Shown here: positions 1-10,000 of the stretch, in pieces
Layout: each line of letters opens with the position of its first letter
Position numbering within the stretch: position 1 is the first letter of the stretch
The notes under the pieces: generated by a model
Database searches by the model: none
What the model was told of the DNA's origin: nothing
What the model saw: only the letters and a program-made list of their open reading frames with translations
Assembly: GCF_003993795.1 (NCBI RefSeq)
Contig: NZ_RWKV01000008.1
Location: 744,001-808,000, forward strand
From: Aquabacter cavernae
GTDB lineage: Bacteria > Pseudomonadota > Alphaproteobacteria > Rhizobiales > Xanthobacteraceae
Direction: 5' to 3'
DNA length: 64,000 nucleotides
Position numbers and translations under genes: made by a program

Positions 1-1
1 A

Positions 2-1255
2 CATCCGCTGCGCTTCCATTTCGCTGAGTTGGGCGACCCCCGGCAGGCCCGCAACCTCTATCGCGGCATGTTCGGCCACCTGAAGCGCATCAGCGTGCGG
101 GCGGGCGAAGATACGGTCCTGACACTGGGGCCGGATGCCATCCGCCCCGTGAGCTTTGCGCCCGACGAGGCCGTTCTTGCCCAGCCGCTCAATGCGGTAG
201 AGGGGTTTCGGCTGCTCCAGGAATATCTCCTGATCCCGGAGAAGTTCCTCTATGCGGAACTGTCCGGCCTCGAACCCCTGGCGGAGCGGCCGGAGCGGAG
301 CGTGAAGCTCCATTTCCAATTCGAGCGCCCGTTCCCCCAGCAGGTGCGGGTGCCGCCCGACTGCCTGCGGCTCAATTGCACGCCCGCCGTGAACCTGTTC
401 CCCGCCGATGCACGGCCGCTGAACATGGACGGCGGCAAGACCGAATACCGCCTCGTCCCGCTTCAGGGAGAAGGCGCGACCATCCACACGGTGGACAGCG
501 TCACCGGCTATATCCAGGGCTCGTCCGAGCGCATCGTCTATGAGCCGTTCGAGTCCTTCCGCCACGATTTGCCGGGCGACACCCGCGCCACCTCCTATGT
601 GCGCGTGCGCGCCCGCCCCTCGGTCGCGGGACGGCGGATCGACCATTATCTCTCCTTCGTGGACCGGCTGGACCGGCGCCAGGTGCCGAAGGCGGAGACC
701 GTGTCCATCGCCCTCACCTGCTCCAACGGGCGGCTCGCGGAACGCCTCGCGGTGGGCGCCGTTTGCCAGCCGGGCAACAACACGCCCAACGGCGTGCAGT
801 TCGAGAACATCGCCCGCGTCACCTCGGAAGTGCCGCCCCCGCTTGCGGATGGCCTGCTGTGGCGGCTGGTGGCGGCGCTGGCCTGCTCGTTCAATTCCAT
901 CGCCGACGTGACGGCGCTGCGCCAGTTGATCGCCACCTTCGATTTCCGCTCCGTGCAGGATGAGCAGAGCCGTCGCCGGCTGGACCTCCTGCTATCGGGG
1001 CTCGAACGGTTCGAGAATGCATCGGGCGACATCCTGGTGCGCGGCATGCCCATGCGCATCCGCCATTTCACGCTGGTGTGCCAGGAGAGCAAGCTCGGGG
1101 GCGAGGCGGAAATGTTCCTGTTCGGCACGGTGCTGGACAAGGTGCTGAGCGCCTTCGCCACCGTGAACAGCATGCACCAGTTCGCCCTCAGGGGCAGCGA
1201 AACCAATGTGACCTACGAATGGAAACCGAGGCGCGGCGTCAACAACCTCCTGTGA
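2..1255 (+). CDS. tssF: T6SS baseplate protein TssF (5' end outside window)
   Basis: TssF (ImpG/VasA) is a cytoplasmic wedge subunit of the T6SS baseplate that works with TssG and TssK. The reading frame is open back to the first bases of the window, so the N-terminal part is missing; about 417 residues are visible, against roughly 600 in the family. The first TTG at 29 is not the real start. Family-like signatures are the segment FRLLQEYLLIPEKFLYAEL, the region reading SYVRVRARPS, and the C-terminal TVLDKVLSAFATVNSMHQF. Its TGA overlaps the GTG of tssG, indicating translational coupling. Identification is from family-like sequence and gene order. Confidence 0.93.
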   Translation, partial: HPLRFHFAELGDPRQARNLYRGMFGHLKRISVRAGEDTVLTLGPDAIRPVSFAPDEAVLAQPLNAVEGFRLLQEYLLIPEKFLYAELSGLEPLAERPERSVKLHFQFERPFPQQVRVPPDCLRLNCTPAVNLFPADARPLNMDGGKTEYRLVPLQGEGATIHTVDSVTGYIQGSSERIVYEPFESFRHDLPGDTRATSYVRVRARPSVAGRRIDHYLSFVDRLDRRQVPKAETVSIALTCSNGRLAERLAVGAVCQPGNNTPNGVQFENIARVTSEVPPPLADGLLWRLVAALACSFNSIADVTALRQLIATFDFRSVQDEQSRRRLDLLLSGLERFENASGDILVRGMPMRIRHFTLVCQESKLGGEAEMFLFGTVLDKVLSAFATVNSMHQFALRGSETNVTYEWKPRRGVNNLL

Positions 1256-2292
1256 CAGCGCCCGGTCCCGGCGCCGACGTGCCGACCCCGGTCGGCGCGG
1301 ACGGAGGCGGCGTGCCCGCGCCGCTGGACCTGAAGGGCCTGGAGACCTGGGCCTTCTTCTCCCTGGTGGAGCGGCTGGCGGCGCTGTTTCCCGATATCGC
1401 CGAGATCGGCGGCACGGGCGACCCCAATCTCGAGCACATCCGCTTCAAGGCCAATCCGAGCCTCGGCTATCCCGCACGCGACGTGCAGTCCCTCGACTGG
1501 CAGGCGCAGGCGGAACGGCTGGACATCTATGTGAACTTCCTCGGCCTGTTCGGCCCCTCCTCGCCGCTGCCGCCCTTCTATACGGAAGAGGTGATCCGCG
1601 ACCTCGACACGGGCGGCGGCTTCGCGGCGTTCCTCGATTTCTTCAACCATCGCCTCGTCTCTCTGCTGGTGCGCATCCACAAGCACCAGCGGCACTTCCT
1701 GCGTTACCGGGCGGGCGCGGGAGACCCCATCTCGCGGGCGGTGGGGGCGCTCATGGGCCTTCTCCCCACGGGCGGGGAGGAGGACCGGGTCGCGCTGATG
1801 CCCTATGCGGGCCTGTTGAGCTGCTACAGCCTGTCGGCCTCCATCATCGGCACGGTCATCGCCCATTGCACGGGCCTGCCGGCGCGAATCGAGGAGTTCG
1901 TCCCGCGTACCGTTCTCATTCCCGAGCACCGGCAGTCGCGCCTCGGCGAACGGGCGCCCGAGCTTGGGGTGGATTTCATCGTCGGATCACAGGTGCGCGA
2001 CACGCTGGGCAAGTTCCGCGTGGTGCTCGGCCCGCTGGATCAGGCCAGCTTCCTCAGGGCCCTGCCGGACCAGCCCTTGTTCACCCAGGTGGTCGAGCTT
2101 GTTGAACTGGCACTACGCGACCCGCTCGCCTTCGACATCCGCCTGGAACTGGAACCCGGCGCCGCGCCGGCCTTCGTGCTGGGCGAAGGGCGGCTGGGGT
2201 GGAACACATGGCTCGACCCGTCCACGGACCTGGACAGCGACATTTCCCCCTTTGCCGACTTCGCTGCGAACCGGTTCGCACAGGCCATGTGA
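1252..2292 (+). CDS. tssG: T6SS baseplate protein TssG
   Basis: TssG (ImpH/VasB) forms the core of the baseplate wedge together with two TssF copies. I chose GTG at 1252, which overlaps the tssF stop as GTGA and gives 346 residues, the normal family length; an upstream in-frame extension would run inside tssF. The typical TssG segment FGPSSPLPPFYTEEV lies near residues 97-111 and is followed by a stretch reading FLDFFNHRLVSLLVR. About 230 bp separate the stop from the next gene, so a second promoter may lie there. Confidence 0.93.
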   Translation: MTAPGPGADVPTPVGADGGGVPAPLDLKGLETWAFFSLVERLAALFPDIAEIGGTGDPNLEHIRFKANPSLGYPARDVQSLDWQAQAERLDIYVNFLGLFGPSSPLPPFYTEEVIRDLDTGGGFAAFLDFFNHRLVSLLVRIHKHQRHFLRYRAGAGDPISRAVGALMGLLPTGGEEDRVALMPYAGLLSCYSLSASIIGTVIAHCTGLPARIEEFVPRTVLIPEHRQSRLGERAPELGVDFIVGSQVRDTLGKFRVVLGPLDQASFLRALPDQPLFTQVVELVELALRDPLAFDIRLELEPGAAPAFVLGEGRLGWNTWLDPSTDLDSDISPFADFAANRFAQAM

Positions 2293-2521
2293 GCCCCGCG
2301 CGCACGTCCCCACGTTAACCTTACGCCCGCACCGTTATCCATCTGTCACCGTTCATCATGAAGGTAGCGCCGGAGCCGGGCCGGATCGGTCGCTGGGGCT
2401 TGCTTCGTGCTGTTTCCATGCCGACGGCGCCTGCGCCGGACCGCCTGGCAGGCTTGCATCTCCAACGGTTCGGATGGGGATCCGGGGGATTCGGCGTGGG
2501 TTCACAGTGGGGGCGCAAGAC

Positions 2522-4276
2522 GTGGCGTTGAAAGCGAGGCTCACTGTCACCGGAGAACAGGGGCAGGGCCTTGGGTCACTCGGCTCGCACGAATTCGGCG
2601 CGACAGGCGGCATTATCGGCCGGTCCACGACCTGCGACTGGCGTCTCCCCGACCCCACCAACACGCTCTCCGCCCGCCATGCCGAAATCCGCTTCACCGG
2701 GCAGGGTTTCACGGTGGTGGATCTGTCCACCAACGGCGTCTACGTGAATGTCACCGACGCGCCGCTCGGCCGAGGCAACAGCGCCCTGCTGGTGACGGGG
2801 GACCTCGTCTATCTCGGCCCCTATGTGATCTCCGTGGATGTGCGGCGCGTGGCGGATCCCCCCCCGCCTCAAGTCCTGCCCCAGGCAGCCCCTCAGTTGG
2901 CGCCTCAGCCGATGTCCCGCCCGGCCCCTTTTGCCGCCGCCCCTGCGCCGCTGCGCACAGGCGGGTTTGCGCGTCCGCGTTCGATCGATCCAGGCCAGCG
3001 TACGCCGCTCGATCCTCTTGCGGCGCTGGACGGCGAGGACACGCTCCAGGAAGGCGAGAACCCGTTCAAGGATCTGGGCATCGGCAAGCGGGACCGCGAC
3101 CGCAGCGACTTCGGCCTGCGCTCAAGCAAGGGCGCGCAGCCGGGCGCCATGCCGCAGGCTCCGGGTGCGATCCCGGATTTCAACTTCGCCCCGCAGGCGC
3201 CCGCCGTTCCGCCCGCCTTCACGGCTCCGCCGGCGGCACGTCCGGACCCCATTCCCGTTTCCCCGCCCGTGATGGTGCCTCCCCCCGTGATGGCGCCTCA
3301 ACCGCTCCCGGCCGCACCGCTGCCCGTGGAGCCGGCGGTGATTCCCTCCGATTTTCTCGATGAGCTGTCGGCTCTGATCCCGCGACTGGCGGAGACGCCG
3401 CTGCCGCCGCAGGCCGCCCCTGCCCCCCTGAGGCCAGTTGCGCCCCCACCGGCTCCCGCTTTCATGCCGCTGCCCGAAGCACCGGGGCCGGATGATCCGG
3501 AAGCCATGGTGACCATGCTGCGCATGCGGAGTCGTGGAAAACCTGCGGGCACGGGCCTTGCCGCCCCCCCGGTGCCGCCCATGGCGCCCCCTGTACCGGC
3601 CGCGCCGCCCGCCTTCGCGCAACCGGCGCCAATACCGCCGGTTGCCGCGCTCCCGACTTATGCTCCCCCTCCCTTCCCCTCTCTCGCCCCCCAAGGGACG
3701 TTCTGGGACCTGTTCGGCATCGACCCCACCCATTTGTCGGCCGAAGAGCGGGACCGCGTCCTCACGGATGCGGCGGGGCTTATTCGCGGGCTGGTCTCGG
3801 GCCTGCTGGAACTCCAGGCCACGCGCCGCCGCATGAAGAGCGAACTCAGCCTTGATGCCACGCAGGTGGTGGGCGACGACAATCCGTTCCGCGTTGCCGC
3901 CTCCACCGAGGATGCGATGCGCCGCCTGTTCGCGGCCGAGGGGCTGGGCCGGCGCGATCCGGGCGGGCAGGCCCGCGCCGTGTTCCGCGAGATGCAGATC
4001 CATGAGCTTGCCGCCATGGATGCCATGCAGGCCACCATCTCCCGCCTCATGCAGCGCATCAGCCCCGCCGCCATCACCTTCGAGATGGAAGGCGAGGGCC
4101 AGAATGGCGGCGTGTTCGCCCGCCGCATCGACAAAGCCAAACTGTGGGACCGCTATCTCGTGATGCACGAACGGCTGGTAGATGCCCTCGACGTGCTGAG
4201 CCCCGAACTGGTCGGCCAGGAATTCGCCCGCGCCTATGCGCATCACGTCCAGACCATGCGCGGAGGGCAAGGCTGA
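2522..4276 (+). CDS. tagH: T6SS FHA-domain protein (TagH/Fha type)
   Basis: FHA proteins bind phosphothreonine and pass the signal of the PpkA kinase to the T6SS apparatus. With GTG 2522 as start (a purine-rich stretch lies about 10 nt upstream; ATG 2474 is the alternative) the product has 584 residues. The FHA domain lies at about residues 5-100, with the expected IIGRS, SARHAEI and DLSTNGVYVN elements. A very long Pro/Ala-rich linker follows (about 115-390). The conserved C-terminal T6SS-FHA domain starts around FWDLFGIDPTHLS, near residue 393. The stop overlaps the tssJ ATG. A phosphatase and two kinases are encoded nearby. Confidence 0.9.
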   Translation: MALKARLTVTGEQGQGLGSLGSHEFGATGGIIGRSTTCDWRLPDPTNTLSARHAEIRFTGQGFTVVDLSTNGVYVNVTDAPLGRGNSALLVTGDLVYLGPYVISVDVRRVADPPPPQVLPQAAPQLAPQPMSRPAPFAAAPAPLRTGGFARPRSIDPGQRTPLDPLAALDGEDTLQEGENPFKDLGIGKRDRDRSDFGLRSSKGAQPGAMPQAPGAIPDFNFAPQAPAVPPAFTAPPAARPDPIPVSPPVMVPPPVMAPQPLPAAPLPVEPAVIPSDFLDELSALIPRLAETPLPPQAAPAPLRPVAPPPAPAFMPLPEAPGPDDPEAMVTMLRMRSRGKPAGTGLAAPPVPPMAPPVPAAPPAFAQPAPIPPVAALPTYAPPPFPSLAPQGTFWDLFGIDPTHLSAEERDRVLTDAAGLIRGLVSGLLELQATRRRMKSELSLDATQVVGDDNPFRVAASTEDAMRRLFAAEGLGRRDPGGQARAVFREMQIHELAAMDAMQATISRLMQRISPAAITFEMEGEGQNGGVFARRIDKAKLWDRYLVMHERLVDALDVLSPELVGQEFARAYAHHVQTMRGGQG

Positions 4277-4794
4277 TGGTTCACCTGATCACCCGGCGCA
4301 CCGCGCTGCTTGGGCTGCTGGCAGGCGGCACAGGCGTGGGCCTTGGCGCCTGCGCCTCCCCCGGCCCGCCGCCGCCCGTGGAGACGCCCACCAAGATCAC
4401 CGTGCGCGCGGACGCAAACATCAATCCCAACCAGTCGGGCGTTCCGTCTCCCGTTGTCATCAAGCTTTACGACCTGAAGGCGCAGAACAACTTCATGGCC
4501 GCGACCTTCTTCGAGCTGTTCGACAACGACATCGCCCGGCTGGGCCCGGAAATGCTGTCGAAGGAAGTGCTGGAGATCGTGCCGGGCGCGACGCAGGACG
4601 TGGATCACACCATCACCGGCGACGTGAGATATCTGGGCGTGATCGCGGGCTTTCGCGACATCTCGTCCGCGCAGTGGCGCTCCATCGTGGAGCTGACGCC
4701 GGCCAAGACCAATTACCTGCTCGTGACGGTGACCAGCCTCGCCGTGACGGTGGAACTCAACGCAACACGAGGCAAGGGCTGGTTCGGCTGGTGA
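4276..4794 (+). CDS. tssJ: T6SS outer-membrane lipoprotein TssJ
   Basis: TssJ anchors the TssJLM membrane complex in the outer membrane by binding the periplasmic part of TssM. The 172-residue product starts with an arginine-containing signal peptide (TRRTALLGLLA) and a lipobox ending in LGAC, with Cys26 as predicted lipidation site. The mature part is a short beta-rich domain with segments such as VVIKLYDLKA and FFELFDND, typical of TssJ/VasD. The ATG shares its A with the tagH stop codon (ATGA-type overlap). Confidence 0.92.
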   Translation: MVHLITRRTALLGLLAGGTGVGLGACASPGPPPPVETPTKITVRADANINPNQSGVPSPVVIKLYDLKAQNNFMAATFFELFDNDIARLGPEMLSKEVLEIVPGATQDVDHTITGDVRYLGVIAGFRDISSAQWRSIVELTPAKTNYLLVTVTSLAVTVELNATRGKGWFGW

Positions 4795-4837
4795 GCCGCC
4801 TGTCCCACCTCTTTCCCGCTCTGGAGAGCATGCGCGC

Positions 4838-6178
4838 ATGTCATTGACGAGCAAACCCCTTTGGTTTGAAGGCATGTTCGTCAAGCCGCAGCATTTCCAG
4901 CAGCATGACCGCTGGCTGGAAAACCTCATGGAGGCGCGCGTCGCCGGCCTGCAACCCAATGGCTGGGGGCTGCGCGCGCTGGTGCTGGACGAGGCGCTTC
5001 TGAAGCTGGGCCAAGTGGCGGTGGCCCGCTGCGAAGCGGTGCTGCCGGACGGCAGCGTCGTGGAAATTCCGAGCCAGATGGCGGCTCCGGCCCCGCGCCG
5101 TGTTCCGCCCACCCTCAAGCGCGGGCTCGTCTTCCTCGCAGTGCCCGCCCGGGCGCGCGATGCGGTGGAGGTGGCGGAAGCGGGCGCGAACCTGCGCCGC
5201 CTGCGCGCACTGGCCCAGCCCGTGCGCGACACCAGCGCGCCGGAGCGCGAGCCCGTCGAGCTGCGGCTCGGCCAGCTCAACGCCGCCCTGGTCTTCGAGG
5301 GCGAATCCCTGGACGGCCTCATCGTGCTGCCGCTCGCCCGCATCGAGGAGGTGCGCGCCTCCGGCTCCGTGGAGTTGTCCCCCACCTTCATCCCGCCTTG
5401 TCTCGACTTCCACGCCTCCTCGCGCCTGCTCCAGGTGATGGCGGAGGTTCACGGGCTGGTTCATGCCCGGGGCGAGGCGCTGGCGGAGCGCTGCGATCCC
5501 AGCCGCATGTCCGCCGACAGCGCGGGCCTCATCGACATCCTGTTGCTGCGGGTGATGAACGCGGCGCAGACGGTGCTGCACCATCTGGCCCGGCTTCCGG
5601 GCACCCATCCGGAAAGCATTTTCCGCGAACTGGTGCGCCTTGCGGGCGACCTGTCCACTTTCGACGTGCACCGACGCCGCCCGGCGATGCTCCCCCCTTA
5701 CATCCATGACGATCTGGAAGAGAGCCTGGAGCCGGTGCTGGAAATCCTGCGTCAGGCTCTGAACCTCGTGATCGAGCGCACCGCCGTGTCCCTGCCGCTC
5801 CAGGAGCGGGGTTACGGCATCCGCACGGCCACCATCATGGACCGCTCCCTGCTGGCCGGGGGGCGCTTCGTCCTCGTCGCTTCCGCCGGTATCCCGCACG
5901 AAATCCTGCGCACGCAGTTTCCCGCCACCACCAAGGTCGGCTCGGTCGAGCAGATCCGGGATCTGGTCAATCTCCAGCTTCCCGGCATCCCCCTGCGCTC
6001 CCTGCCCGTGGCGCCGCGCGAGCTGCCCTATCTCCAGGGCGCGGTCTATTTCGAGCTGGACCAGGGGCATGAGCTGTGGCGCAGCCTGACGCGCTCGGCC
6101 GCCTTCGCCTTCCATGTGAGCGGCGACTATCCCGACCTTCATCTTGAGTTCTGGGCGATCCGGGCGGGGCAATCGTGA
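4838..6178 (+). CDS. tssK: T6SS baseplate adaptor TssK
   Basis: TssK links the baseplate wedge to the TssL/TssM membrane complex. The 446-residue product has the usual family length and begins with the highly characteristic stretch PLWFEGMFVKPQHFQQHDRW, in which the early WxEGMF..PQHFQ motif is diagnostic. The 43-bp gap after tssJ is the largest spacing inside the tssJ-tssM run. The gene overlaps the tssL GTG at its stop. Confidence 0.95.
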   Translation: MSLTSKPLWFEGMFVKPQHFQQHDRWLENLMEARVAGLQPNGWGLRALVLDEALLKLGQVAVARCEAVLPDGSVVEIPSQMAAPAPRRVPPTLKRGLVFLAVPARARDAVEVAEAGANLRRLRALAQPVRDTSAPEREPVELRLGQLNAALVFEGESLDGLIVLPLARIEEVRASGSVELSPTFIPPCLDFHASSRLLQVMAEVHGLVHARGEALAERCDPSRMSADSAGLIDILLLRVMNAAQTVLHHLARLPGTHPESIFRELVRLAGDLSTFDVHRRRPAMLPPYIHDDLEESLEPVLEILRQALNLVIERTAVSLPLQERGYGIRTATIMDRSLLAGGRFVLVASAGIPHEILRTQFPATTKVGSVEQIRDLVNLQLPGIPLRSLPVAPRELPYLQGAVYFELDQGHELWRSLTRSAAFAFHVSGDYPDLHLEFWAIRAGQS

Positions 6179-7083
6179 CATACGATCCGACGATGGGGGA
6201 CGACGAGCCCACCGTGATCGGGCACCGGCCCGTGGCCGTGCCGCGGTCGGGCGCCGCGCGGGAAACCAGCGCCGCGTCCCGTCCGTCTGAGCCCGCAGCC
6301 GCGCCGCGGCCCATTCCCCAGCCGTTCGACGGGGCGGGCACGGAGACCACGGGTGGCGGTTCCGCCCTGCCGGACCTCACCATCGCCCCGGACCCCTCCC
6401 ATCCGGAAGAGACCATCGCGGCGGCCGCAACGCCCCTGCTGGCGCTGGTCGCCCAATTGCGCCAGGCGGTGGAGCATGCGGACGCCGCCGCTTTGCGCGC
6501 GGAAACCGTGGCGCAGATCAAGAAATTCGATGAGCGGGCCATCAAGCTGGGCGCCCGCGTGGTGGACGTGAGCGCCGCGCGCTACGTGCTGTGCTCGGTC
6601 ATTGACGAGGCGGTGATGACCACGCCGTGGGGGGCCGCCAGCAATTGGAGCACCCACAGCCTGCTCAACCAGTTCCACGGCGAGACCTGGGGCGGCGAGA
6701 AGGTGTTCGCCATCCTGGAGCGGGTGCGGGCCAATCCCGTGCAGCATCTGGCCCTGCTGAAGCTCATCGACCTCTGCCTCGCGCTGGGCTTCGAGGGCAA
6801 ATACCGCGTCATGGAAGGCGGCCAGTATCAGCTGGAAGAGTTGCGCGACGAGTTGGGCCGCCTCTGGCGCACCCATGCCAAGGCCAATCTGGACGACCTT
6901 TCCCCCCGCTGGCAGGGCGTCTCGGTGCGGCGCAAGCTCTCCAACGTGCTGCCGCTCTGGGTGGTCTTCGCGGTGGCGGGGGTGGTCCTGCTCATCATCT
7001 ACACCCTGTTCGCCTTCCGACTCGAACAAGGTCTCGCCCCGGTCGAGGATCGCCTCAACCGGTTCGGCACAACCCAATCCTGA
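6175..7083 (+). CDS. tssL: T6SS inner-membrane protein TssL (DotU family)
   Basis: TssL (DotU/IcmH) is the C-tail-anchored inner-membrane partner of TssM. The start is GTG 6175, inside the tssK stop (GTGA), giving 302 residues. About 75 low-complexity residues precede the DotU domain, in which the segment FDERAIKLGA and the stretch LCSVIDEAVMTTPWG are family-like. One transmembrane helix lies at about residues 258-281 (PLWVVFAVAGVVLLIIY). Only about 20 residues follow it, so there is no OmpA-like peptidoglycan-binding extension; anchoring to the cell wall must come from another protein. Confidence 0.94.
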   Translation: MTYDPTMGDDEPTVIGHRPVAVPRSGAARETSAASRPSEPAAAPRPIPQPFDGAGTETTGGGSALPDLTIAPDPSHPEETIAAAATPLLALVAQLRQAVEHADAAALRAETVAQIKKFDERAIKLGARVVDVSAARYVLCSVIDEAVMTTPWGAASNWSTHSLLNQFHGETWGGEKVFAILERVRANPVQHLALLKLIDLCLALGFEGKYRVMEGGQYQLEELRDELGRLWRTHAKANLDDLSPRWQGVSVRRKLSNVLPLWVVFAVAGVVLLIIYTLFAFRLEQGLAPVEDRLNRFGTTQS

Positions 7084-7092
7084 GGGCTAACG

Positions 7093-10000
7093 ATGCTCGC
7101 CGCCCTCATCGCGGACTTCCTGCGCATCCGCACCCTGCTCATGCTGGTGGGGCTGCTGTGCCTCGCCATCCTGATCTGGTTCGTCGGGCCTTATATCTCG
7201 GTGGCGGGCATCACGCCGCTCGCCGGGGCGAGCGTGCGCATGACGGTCATTGCGAGCCTGTTTGCCGCGGTGCTGCTGTCGCTGGTGCTGCGCATCTGGC
7301 TGTCGCGCCGGGCCAATGCCCGCGCCATCAAGACCCTGCTGGATTCCGACGGCCTCGCCCTGCTGGCAAGCGAGCAGTCCAGCGACGAGTTGGAGATCAT
7401 CCGGGAACGGTTCGAGGGCGCCATGCGCGTCCTGAAGGACAATGCAATCGGCCACGAGGCCGGGCGCAATTACATGATCCAACTGCCCTGGTACGTGATC
7501 CTGGGGCCGCCCGGTGCGGGCAAGACCACTATCCTGAAGAATTCCGGCCTCAACTTCCCCTTGGCGGACCGGGTGGGCGACGACCCGGTCTCGGGTGTCG
7601 GTGGCACCCGCTATTGCGACTGGTGGTTCACGGACGAGGCGGTGCTGATCGACACGGCCGGCCGCTACACCACGCAGGACGTGAACAGCGAAGTGGATAA
7701 GGCCGCATGGCGCGGCTTCCTGGAGCTTGTCCGCAGCCACCGACCGCGCCGTCCCATCAACGGCGTCATTATCGGCATCAGCCTCGCGGACATTATCGGT
7801 ACCAGTGACGCACAGCGGCGCAAGCATGCCGAAACCATCAAGCTGCGCCTGCAGGAATTGATGCGCTTCTTCGGCATGCCCGTGCCGGTCTATGTGCTCG
7901 TGACCAAATGCGACCTGCTGAGCGGCTTCAGCGAATATTTCGACGAGTTGGACGATACCGGCCGCGCCCAGGTGTGGGGCACCACGTTCCCGTTGGAAAT
8001 CAACGCTTCCCAAGTGGAGGCGGAGTTCGACCGGAATTTCGTGGATCTCGTCTCCCGCCTTGAAACGCGCCTGATGAGACTATTGCATCAGGAGCGCGCC
8101 CTTGCGCGGCGCTGCCGCATGTTCAACTTCCCGAAGGAATTCGCCAGCGTCCGCGCTCCGCTGGCCGATTTCACCTCCTCCATCTTCAAGACCACGCGCT
8201 TCGAAATGCGCCCCATCCTGCGCGGCGTCTATTTCACCTCGGGCACACAGGCGGGCGCGCCCATGGAGCGCCTGCTGGGCGCCATGAGCCGCAATTTCGG
8301 CCTCTCGGGTGGTGCCAGGCGCAGCCAGTCCGGCACGGGGAAGGCCTTCTTCATCAAACGTCTCCTGTCGGACGTGATCTTCGACGAGCAGGGCCTCGTG
8401 GGCGCCAACCGGGGCCTCGAGCGTCGCCTCTCCGCCGTTCGCGCCGCCTGTTTCGTGGCGGTGGCGGGCGGCTCGCTGGCCCTTGCCTCCGGCTGGATCT
8501 TCGCCTCCTCCCGCGCCGACATCCGCATCGGCGAGACTCGTGTCGCACTGGATGAGTTGGACGGTGCCATGCGCACCCTTCCCCGCACGCCGACCTATAC
8601 GGCGGTGATGCCGGTGCTGGCTTCGGCCGGTCACCTGGAAAAGGTGGCGGACGGCTCCAGTTCCTGGATCAATGCGGATATTCTCGGCATCTCGGCCGCC
8701 CCGCGGCTGGGGACCGCCGCGCAGAATGCCTATGATCAGGTGCTGCTGCACCGTCTCCTGCCCGCCTTCACGTCCCGTCTTGAGACGCGCATCTCTCAAG
8801 ATCTCCAGGCCAATACGCCCTCCGCCCTGGAGGACATGCGCACCGCCCTCGCCACCTATCTGATGCTGGGGGATCCGGCGCGCTTCGATCGTGCGACCGT
8901 GCTCGAGATGGCCAAGAGCGAGGCGGCTCTGACCTACCCGCTCCAGCCGGACCAGCAGAAGGCCCTGCGGACCCATCTGGACAATATGGTGGCGCTGCTG
9001 CCGCGCCGGTCCGAACTGAACAACCCGTTGATCGCCGAGGCACGGACCCGCCTCGCGCGCGTGCCCCAGGTGGACCAGATCTATGCCCGCCTGCTGCGCG
9101 AGGGCTACCAGAACGCCCAGCTCCAGAGCGTGGATCTCGGGCAAGTCATCGGCACCCGCAGCGTCGCCGCCGGCCCGCAGGCCCAGACGAGCGGGGCCCT
9201 GGTCATTCCCGGCATCTTCACCCGGACCGGATTCTACAATTTCTTCCTGCCCAAGCTGCCGGTTCTGGTGAGCGAGGCGCTGGGGGCGGACTGGGTGGTG
9301 GGCAGCGGCTCGCAGCCCCAGTCCCAGGGCCTCGCGCGCCAGATCGCGGACCTCTATGTGCGCGACTATATCGCCGCCTGGCAGGGTGCCCTCTCGCAGA
9401 TCACCGCTTTGCGCTTCACCACCCTCCCCCAAGCCATGGCCGTGCTCCAGAACCTCGCGGGCCCGCAATCGCCCATCGATGGGCTGGTGAATGCCGTGCG
9501 GGAGAACACCGACCTTCCCCCGCCAGGCCAGCAGAGCAACGTCCCCGTGCCGGCCGGACAGGCCGGAGCCCCCGGCCCCGCCGCCCTTCCGGGAGGCGCG
9601 CTGGCCCAGAGCGCCATGGGCGCGGCCGGAAACGCCGCAGCCAACGCCGCCTTGGGCGATGGCCCGTGGCCGGGCAAGGCCATCACCCAGCCCTTCATCC
9701 CCTTGATCCAGCTCGCCCTGCCCGGCTCAGGCGGCCAGCCCCAGGCCACCGCCCATATCCGGGACCTGGTCTCCAGCGTCTATGGCGTGCTGGCGGGCGT
9801 CGCCAATGCGGCGCAGCCGTCGGTGGCGGCCTTCCAGCTTCTGTCCAGCCAGGGCAAGCCGCAGGGCAATGATGCCTTCCAGGCGCTGCGCACGGATTCC
9901 GCCCTGCGCCCCGAGCCGGTGCGCACCATCCTCATGTCGGTGGCGGACAATTCCTGGAACACGCTGCTCGGGCTCGGCTACCAGAACGTCAACCAGGCCT

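Noticed and set aside
2396-2411. GGGCTT-N5-GTGCT before tagH as a sigma-54 promoter
   Set aside because: Spacing is right, but the first base and several consensus positions fail and no upstream palindrome is near; left as undecided and not annotated.
2446-2458. TGGCAGGCTTGCA before tagH as a sigma-54 promoter
   Set aside because: GG-to-GC spacing is 3 bases too short for a -24/-12 element.
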